From Eubacteriaceae bacterium (GTDB taxonomy: Bacteria; Bacillota; Clostridia; Eubacteriales; Anaerofustaceae), in assembly GCA_017613995.1 (NCBI GenBank), contig JAGACT010000008.1:1-28191 (forward strand): a stretch of 28,191 bases of DNA. The letters are read 5' to 3'. How positions within the stretch are numbered: position 1 is the stretch's first letter; each line of letters opens with the position of its first letter. The position numbers and the translations under genes are program-made. The notes under the pieces are model-generated. The model was not told where the DNA came from. It searched no databases and saw nothing but the letters and a program-made list of their open reading frames with translations. Positions 23,643-28,191 of the stretch are shown in pieces.

Positions 23643-25334
23643 CTACACGAAGAGCTGTCTGACCGATTCGGACAGCCTTTTTTCTTCCGCTTTTGCGGAC
23701 TCTTCGTCTTCGGCTCTTACAGACATGTACACCTTGAGCTTCGGTTCTGTGCCGGAGGGCCTTATCACTATGGTGCAGCCGTCGGGAAGGGTGTACTTCA
23801 GAACGTCGGAGGCGGGCAGGCCGTCGATGCCGTCTTTGTAATCCTTCACGCTTTCGGTGACGATGCCCGCGGACGCGAGGCCGTTCTCCCTGATGCTTGC
23901 CATAATCTGCTTCATCTTCAAAAAGCCTTCCTGTCCCTCGAATCCGAAGGAATACAGGGTATTGAGCCAGTAGCCGTACTTCGAATACAGTTCGGAGAGC
24001 TTCTCGGGAAGGCTCTTTCCCCTGGCTCGGTAATATGCGAACATGTCGCAGATCATCATCGACGCCACCACCGCGTCCTTGTCCCTGACGTAGGTGCCAG
24101 CGAGATAGCCGTAGCTTTCCTCGAAGCCGAAAACGTAACGCTCCTGCTCCCCTTTCTGCTCCAGGTATCCTATCTGCTCCCCTATGTACTTGAATCCAGT
24201 GAGCAGGTCCATCACCCTGACACCCCAGCGTCTGGCGACGGAGTGGACCATGTCGGAAGTGACGATGGTCTTTATGATCAGGGGATCGTCGGGCATCCTG
24301 TCCTTGAAGCACCTGAGTTCGCAGATATATTCGCACAGGAGTATGCCGGTCTCGTTGCCCGTGAGGAGGCGGTAGTCCCCGCCGTCGCGGACGGCGATCC
24401 CCACCCTGTCGCAGTCGGGATCCGTGGCGATCAGCAGGTCAGCTCCCGCTTCCCTGGCCTTTTCGATGCCCTTCTCCATGGCCTGCCTTATCTCCGGATT
24501 GGGATAGGGGCATGTGGGGAAAGTGCCGTCGGGATCCTTCTGTTCCTCCACGAGGCTTATGTTGGTGTAGCCGCACTCCGTCAGGGTGCGTATCACCGGC
24601 TTCAGGCCAGTTCCGTTTAGGGGAGTGTATACTATGGCCACATCCCGGTCCAGCTCCGTTTCGTCCGCCACCAGGGACTGGGCCCTGACGTTTTCGATGA
24701 ACGCCGTCACGGTATCCTCGCCGATGAACTCTATCATTCTGTTTTCCAGGAACGCTTCCCAGTCGCCGAAGCGGACTCCTTCGAAGCAGTCGACTTTGTC
24801 GATGTACGACGAGATCTCCGACGCGGCCTCGTCGGTCACCTGGCATCCCGCTTCGTTATAGACCTTGTAGCCGTTGTATTCCGAGGGATTGTGGGACGCT
24901 GTCATCATGACTCCCGCGCAGCAGCCCAGATGCCTTACCGCGAAGGACAGGGCGGGAGTGGGCATCAGTTCGGGATAGATATATACCTTAATGCCGTTGG
25001 ACGCGAAAACGCAGGAGGCCTCCCTGGAGAAATACTCCGACTTTATCCTGGAATCGTAGCTGACGGCTACGGCGGCCCCTTTCGTTCCGAATCGTGCCTT
25101 AACATAATCGGCAAGGCCCTGGGACACCCTGCCCACGGTATACACGTTCATGCGGTTGGTGCCCGCGCCTATTATGCCGCGCAGCCCTCCGGTGCCGAAT
25201 TCCAGCTGTCTGTAGAAGCGCTCGTTCACGGCGGCCTCGTCGCCCCTTATGGAGGACAGCTCCGCAGCAAGATCCTGGTCTCTGGTGGCCTTTTCGCACC
25301 ACAGCCCGTACAGTCCGATGATGTTCTCGTCCAT
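23643..25334 (-). CDS. Phospho-sugar mutase (phosphoglucomutase/phosphomannomutase family)
   Basis: A cytosolic enzyme of 563 residues that interconverts sugar 1- and 6-phosphates, feeding UDP-glucose and cell-surface polysaccharide synthesis. The active-site serine is Ser147 in TASHNP, the metal site is DPDCDRVG (Asp305, 307, 309), the sugar-specificity loop is GFEESYGY and the phosphate-binding loop is RPSGTEPKLKVY. Length and the GTGGLRGIIGAGTNRMN start match the Gram-positive PgcA group rather than the shorter GlmM. AAAGG precedes the ATG. Its stop lies five bases from the stop of the convergent helicase gene, and its last codons contain the helicase terminator. Confidence 0.93.
   Translation of the reverse strand: MDENIIGLYGLWCEKATRDQDLAAELSSIRGDEAAVNERFYRQLEFGTGGLRGIIGAGTNRMNVYTVGRVSQGLADYVKARFGTKGAAVAVSYDSRIKSEYFSREASCVFASNGIKVYIYPELMPTPALSFAVRHLGCCAGVMMTASHNPSEYNGYKVYNEAGCQVTDEAASEISSYIDKVDCFEGVRFGDWEAFLENRMIEFIGEDTVTAFIENVRAQSLVADETELDRDVAIVYTPLNGTGLKPVIRTLTECGYTNISLVEEQKDPDGTFPTCPYPNPEIRQAMEKGIEKAREAGADLLIATDPDCDRVGIAVRDGGDYRLLTGNETGILLCEYICELRCFKDRMPDDPLIIKTIVTSDMVHSVARRWGVRVMDLLTGFKYIGEQIGYLEQKGEQERYVFGFEESYGYLAGTYVRDKDAVVASMMICDMFAYYRARGKSLPEKLSELYSKYGYWLNTLYSFGFEGQEGFLKMKQIMASIRENGLASAGIVTESVKDYKDGIDGLPASDVLKYTLPDGCTIVIRPSGTEPKLKVYMSVRAEDEESAKAEEKRLSESVRQLFV
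23654..23683 (+). terminator. Terminator of the recF-gyr-helicase operon, inside the mutase gene
   Basis: A nine-base-pair stem (23654-23662 with 23668-23676, one G-T pair) is followed by C and six T on the plus strand. It overlaps the codons for the last residues of the convergent phospho-sugar mutase. Confidence 0.82.
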
Positions 25335-25374
25335 TTTGAATGCCTTTCAGTTATTGTTTTGCTGTATAAACGCT

Positions 25375-25395
25375 CAGCCGGCGGTGAGCCGGCTG
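25375..25395 (-). terminator. GC-rich hairpin between ymdB and the mutase gene
   Basis: CAGCCGGC (25375-25382) pairs perfectly with GCCGGCTG (25388-25395), loop of five. On the minus strand it is followed by AGCGTTTATACAG, a poor T-run, so it is at best a leaky terminator or an RNA-stability element. No clear promoter for the mutase gene was found in this 64-base gap, so read-through from rny-ymdB is likely. Confidence 0.4.
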
Positions 25396-25398
25396 TTT

Positions 25399-26181
25399 CT
25401 AATCGTATATCTCTCTGACCAGCTCGATGCCCGTGCAGCGAAAATCCTTCTCGTCCAGAACGAATACCGCCCCGTTGAGCTGTGTGCGGCCCTGAGCCGT
25501 CTCGTATCGGCTCCGGCGCTGGGTTATATAGTTCTTTACTATGATCTCCCGGTCCACCCCTATGACGCCGTCGTAGGGCCCCGTCATGCCAATGTCGGTA
25601 AGGTAGCCCGTGCCCCGCTCCAGTATCCTGGCGTCGTTGGTCTGCACATGGGTATGGGTGCCGTAGACCACGTTCGCCCTGCCGTCCGCATGGTAACCGA
25701 AGGCTATCTTCTCGCTGGTGGCCTCGGCGTGGAAATCCACAACGATCGCGTCGCAGGAGGGATGTATCTTCTCGTAGATCTCGTCGAAGGCCAGGAAGGG
25801 ATTGTTCAGCGACTCCATGAAAGCCGTACCGGAAAGGTTCACGACGCCTATCCTGACGCCTCCAAGCCTGTAGACGCCCCAGCCCCTGCCGGGACAGGGG
25901 GACGGATAGTTCGCGGGACGCAGGATCCTGTCGGTCTGCTGAATGATGTTGTTCAGATCCTTTTTGTCCCAGATATGGTTTCCGCTGGTATATACGTCCA
26001 CCGAGCTCACCGCCAGCAGCTCATTGGCGTTGACGGAGGACACTCCGCTTCCTCCGGAAGCGTTCTCGCAGTTCACAATAAGAAAATCCGCACGGTATCT
26101 TGCGCGGATCTCCCCAGCTTTGCTGATTATCAAATTTCGTCCGGGCCTGCCGAACACGTCTCCCAATGCCAGGATTCTCAT
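25399..26181 (-). CDS. ymdB: YmdB family metallophosphoesterase (TIGR00282)
   Basis: A binuclear metal phosphodiesterase of 260 residues. Bacillus YmdB hydrolyses 2',3'-cyclic nucleotides and influences biofilm and motility gene choice. Metal-binding residues are seen in GDVFGRPGR (Asp8), NCENASGG (Glu39, Asn40), SGNHIWDKK (Asn68, His69), VVDFHAEATSEK, and GTHTHVQT. GAGGA precedes the ATG. It starts 12 bases after the stop of rny, the same order as in Bacillus, which fits the view that it acts on RNA breakdown products or on RNase Y-linked regulation. Confidence 0.94.
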   Translation of the reverse strand: MRILALGDVFGRPGRNLIISKAGEIRARYRADFLIVNCENASGGSGVSSVNANELLAVSSVDVYTSGNHIWDKKDLNNIIQQTDRILRPANYPSPCPGRGWGVYRLGGVRIGVVNLSGTAFMESLNNPFLAFDEIYEKIHPSCDAIVVDFHAEATSEKIAFGYHADGRANVVYGTHTHVQTNDARILERGTGYLTDIGMTGPYDGVIGVDREIIVKNYITQRRSRYETAQGRTQLNGAVFVLDEKDFRCTGIELVREIYD

Positions 26182-26193
26182 CTGTCCTCTTTC

Positions 26194-27732
26194 CTACTTG
26201 GCATACTCGGTGGCTCTCGTCTCTCTGATGACGTTCACCTTGATCTGTCCGGGATATTCGAGATCGTTCTCTATCTGCTTGGCTATGTCTCTGGCGATAT
26301 GCACCATCTTCAGGTCGTCCACCACCTCGGGCTTGACCATGATGCGCACTTCCCTTCCGGCGGAAATGGCGTAGCACTTGTCTATGCCGTCGAAGCTCTT
26401 GACCAGCTCCTCCAGCTTCTCCAGCCTTCTGGTATAGCTTTCCAGGGTCTCCCTTCTGGCGCCGGGCCTTGCCGCCGAAATGGCGTCCGCCGCCTGGATG
26501 AGCACCGCCTCCACAGTATGGGGCTCCACGTCTCCGTGGTGCGCCTCCACAGCGTGGATGACATCGTTGTTCTCCTTGTACTTCTTCAGCAGATCCACGC
26601 CCAGCTGGACATGGGGGCCCTCCACTTCGTGGTCGATAGCTTTTCCTATGTCATGCAGCAGTCCCGCTCTGCGGGCGATCCTGCCGTTGAAGCCCAGCTC
26701 GTCAGCCATGATGCCTGCCAGTATGGACACTTCCAGGGAATGCTTCAGGACGTTCTGGCCGTAGCTTGTACGGTAGTTCAGCCTGCCGATGAGCTTTACG
26801 AGCTCGGGATGGATCTTTCCGATGTTTGCCTCGAACACTGCGTGTTCTCCCAGCTCCCTCATCTTCTGATCGACCTCCGCCTCGGCCTTCTTGACGGTCT
26901 CCTCTATCCTGGCGGGATGGATGCGTCCGTCCACGATGAGCCTCTCCAGGGATATCCTGGCGATCTCTCTTCTGACGGGATCGAATCCGGAAAGGATGAC
27001 TGCCTCGGGAGTATCGTCTATGATAAGATCGATCCCCGTGAGGGTCTCCAGGGCTCTGATGTTTCTGCCCTCCCGGCCTATGATCCTGCCCTTCATCTCG
27101 TCGGAAGGCAGGTTGACCACCGAAACGGTGCTCTCCGCCACATGATCGGCGGCACACCTCTGGATGGCGTAGGTGATTATCTCCTTCGCCTTCTTGTCCG
27201 CCTCTTCCTTTGCCTCTGCTTCCTTGTTCTTTATAAGCAGCGCAGTCTCTCTTGAGATCTGTTTTTCTGTTTCATCCAGTAAAATCTGTCTTGCGTCTTC
27301 AAATGTTAATTGCGATATCTTTTCCAGCTCATTGATCTGCTGCTGGTACAGTTTGTTTATCTTTTCTTCCTTGTTTTCTATCTCCCTGGCCTTGCGCTGG
27401 GAATTCTCGTCTCTTTTTTCTATCTGATCCATCTTTTTATCGATGGCTTCTTCCTTCTGCATGATTCGGTCTTCCAGTCTTTTTACCTCGTTGCGCCTGT
27501 CATGCATCTCCTTGTCGAGATCTTTTCTCAGTCCGTAGATCTCTTCCTTCGCATCCGCGATCCGGTCTTTCTTTATCCTCTCGCTCTCATTCACCGCATC
27601 GTTGACGATCTGGGCAGCCTGCTGCCTTGCCTCGGCGACCTTGCCCTTGCCGGAATTGTTGGCCAGCACGATGCCGATGCCTATCCCGGCGCCGAGAGCG
27701 ATGATGATGAGCACATATGCTAATGGACCCAT
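26194..27732 (-). CDS. rny: Ribonuclease Y
   Basis: A membrane-anchored endoribonuclease of 512 residues that starts bulk mRNA decay in many Bacillota. Residues 1-24 are a transmembrane helix, about 30-185 a charged coiled coil, then a KH RNA-binding domain with GRIIGREGRNIRALE (about 216-230), and an HD-type catalytic domain with LKHSLEV (His331) and LLHDIGKAID (His360, Asp361). GGAGGAGCA directly precedes the ATG. The coiled-coil region is visibly richer in A and T than the rest of the gene, as expected from its Lys/Glu/Ile content. It leads the rny-ymdB operon. Confidence 0.97.
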   Translation of the reverse strand: MGPLAYVLIIIALGAGIGIGIVLANNSGKGKVAEARQQAAQIVNDAVNESERIKKDRIADAKEEIYGLRKDLDKEMHDRRNEVKRLEDRIMQKEEAIDKKMDQIEKRDENSQRKAREIENKEEKINKLYQQQINELEKISQLTFEDARQILLDETEKQISRETALLIKNKEAEAKEEADKKAKEIITYAIQRCAADHVAESTVSVVNLPSDEMKGRIIGREGRNIRALETLTGIDLIIDDTPEAVILSGFDPVRREIARISLERLIVDGRIHPARIEETVKKAEAEVDQKMRELGEHAVFEANIGKIHPELVKLIGRLNYRTSYGQNVLKHSLEVSILAGIMADELGFNGRIARRAGLLHDIGKAIDHEVEGPHVQLGVDLLKKYKENNDVIHAVEAHHGDVEPHTVEAVLIQAADAISAARPGARRETLESYTRRLEKLEELVKSFDGIDKCYAISAGREVRIMVKPEVVDDLKMVHIARDIAKQIENDLEYPGQIKVNVIRETRATEYAK

Positions 27733-27836
27733 TGCTCCTCCTTGTTTTTATGATGTCAATAAACACTTGTATCGATATACGCAGAATTTTTATATAGTGA
27801 ATTATCTTTCAGAAAAACACTCTACTTATTAGAGGT

Positions 27837-27865
27837 ATTATATCATATTTATTCAAATTTGTTTA
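27837..27865 (-). promoter_or_regulatory. Probable promoter of rny
   Basis: On the minus strand TAAACA (27860-27865) and TATAAT (27837-27842) are 17 bases apart, leaving an AT-rich leader of about 95 bases before rny. The leader contains a weak TAATAAGTAGAG tract but no clear stable structure. Confidence 0.5.
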
Positions 27866-27903
27866 TGGTTCTGTAAAAAAAGAGCGTTTATCCTTAATAA
27901 AAC

Positions 27904-27940
27904 AGACCGGACCGCGGCTCGGGAGCCTGCGGTCCGGTCT
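27904..27940 (-). terminator. Large GC-rich hairpin, probable terminator
   Basis: AGACCGGACCGC (27904-27915) pairs perfectly with 27929-27940, with an inner GGCT/AGCC stem, a CGGG loop and one bulged T. Read on the minus strand it is followed by GTTTTATT and later by seven T, so it would stop transcription entering from the right before rny. On the plus strand the tail is TAATTGGGGG. The rest of 27943-28050 is AT-rich with no gene seen. Confidence 0.6.
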
Positions 27941-28050
27941 TAATTGGGGGTAACCAAAAACAATCCGTTCGTTCACTTTCGTGACCACAAGAAGTATACA
28001 CTACCGAAAATCATATTACAATAGACTTTTATTATTTTGATCATTAATTT

Positions 28051-28191
28051 GTGAACTACCCGCCACCTGCTCACGCTGAGGTGGGGGCTTCGAGGTCAGA
28101 AATACTGACCTCTCTTTTTTACCCTGCTATGCCGGTTGCTCCGACAAGATAAGGGGTCTATCCCCGGCGTCCCGACCGGTTGTGTTGTTTA
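28051..28191 (-). mobile_element. Right end of an IS200/IS605 (TnpB/IS1341-type) element with broken tnpB tail
   Basis: Read on the minus strand, 28091 to 28051 is GAAGCCCCCACCTC, a short loop, then AGGTGGCGGGTAGTTCAC. This is the hairpin-plus-GGGTAGTTCAC arrangement that ends many TnpB transposons and forms the 3' part of the TnpB guide RNA. The stem pairs 28063-28068 with 28079-28084, plus CCC/GGG around a bulge. The protein tail that normally runs into this hairpin (EAPxx) appears as EAPTSA, but stop codons break all three frames within 30 codons upstream; VGTPGID in another frame also recalls TnpB tails. The catalytic part lies outside the window or is lost. The call rests on remembered patterns. 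Confidence 0.55.
28092..28120 (+). terminator. Plus-strand intrinsic terminator inside the transposon end
   Basis: GAGGTCAG (28092-28099) pairs perfectly with CTGACCTC (28105-28112) around AAATA and is followed by TCTTTTTT. It would stop plus-strand transcription entering the element from its right end, antisense to the tnpB/guide-RNA strand. Confidence 0.8.

Noticed and set aside
25249..27255. Long plus-strand open frame opposite the mutase, ymdB and rny
   Set aside because: It crosses three well-supported genes and an intergenic hairpin, and its translation resembles no protein; it is an antisense shadow.
27904..27940. Inverted repeat as a protein operator or transposon terminal repeat
   Set aside because: It is a single copy with a GC-rich stem, small loop and T-rich minus-strand tail, best explained as a terminator; no matching repeat was found elsewhere in the window.
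28051..28112. CRISPR repeat
   Set aside because: The hairpins occur once each with no spacer-repeat periodicity.

Overview
This window looks like chromosomal core sequence from an anaerobic, low-redox member of the Bacillota (class Clostridia). The evidence is the combination of SpoVG, RNase Y with YmdB, PlsY, a lysine riboswitch, GGAGG-type ribosome binding sites, intrinsic terminators with T-runs, and a corrinoid-activator (ASKHA) ferredoxin. The coding DNA is fairly GC-rich while promoters and untranslated regions are AT-rich, which would suit a high-GC clostridial family such as the Family XIII / Anaerovoracaceae group. That last placement is inference.

Layout from left to right. Positions 1-522 (minus strand) hold a cyclophilin-type peptidyl-prolyl isomerase and the first codons of a downstream gene. 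Positions 680-3400 (plus) hold a lysine riboswitch with a readable transcription-attenuation switch, followed by a three-gene polar amino acid ABC importer (lipoprotein, permease, ATPase), which by its riboswitch is most likely a lysine importer. spoVG (minus) converges on it. Positions 3922-5389 carry murC (peptidoglycan precursor synthesis), converging on plsY (membrane phospholipid synthesis, minus). From 6161, divergent from plsY, runs a plus-strand group concerned with envelope and metabolites: an SLC45-like MFS transporter, a glycerophosphodiester phosphodiesterase, a rhomboid protease with a TTG start, an Ig-domain single-pass surface protein and an M29 aminopeptidase.

Positions 11474-15335 (minus) hold an orphan ferredoxin-ASKHA protein and the ribosome-associated GTPase TypA/BipA, each with its own promoter and terminator. 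From 15642 (plus) comes a DNA-topology and repair operon recF-gyrB-gyrA plus a PD-(D/E)XK nuclease / Fe-S helicase fusion. The dnaA and dnaN genes that often precede recF are absent. GyrA carries alanine at the quinolone-contact position equivalent to E. coli Ser83. The operon terminator lies inside the 3' end of the convergent phospho-sugar mutase. Positions 23643-27732 (minus) read rny-ymdB, then the mutase, an RNA-turnover and sugar-phosphate block.

The last ~460 bases are non-coding: an rny promoter, a large GC-rich hairpin, and at the very edge a minus-strand right end of an IS200/IS605 (TnpB/IS1341-type) element with its conserved hairpin and a broken tnpB tail. No rRNA, tRNA or CRISPR array was seen. 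Apart from the edge transposon, nothing looks horizontally acquired. The most rewarding items are the complete lysine attenuator, the natural GyrA alanine, the rhomboid/surface-protein pair, a structured unassigned stretch upstream of recF, and the transposon edge.
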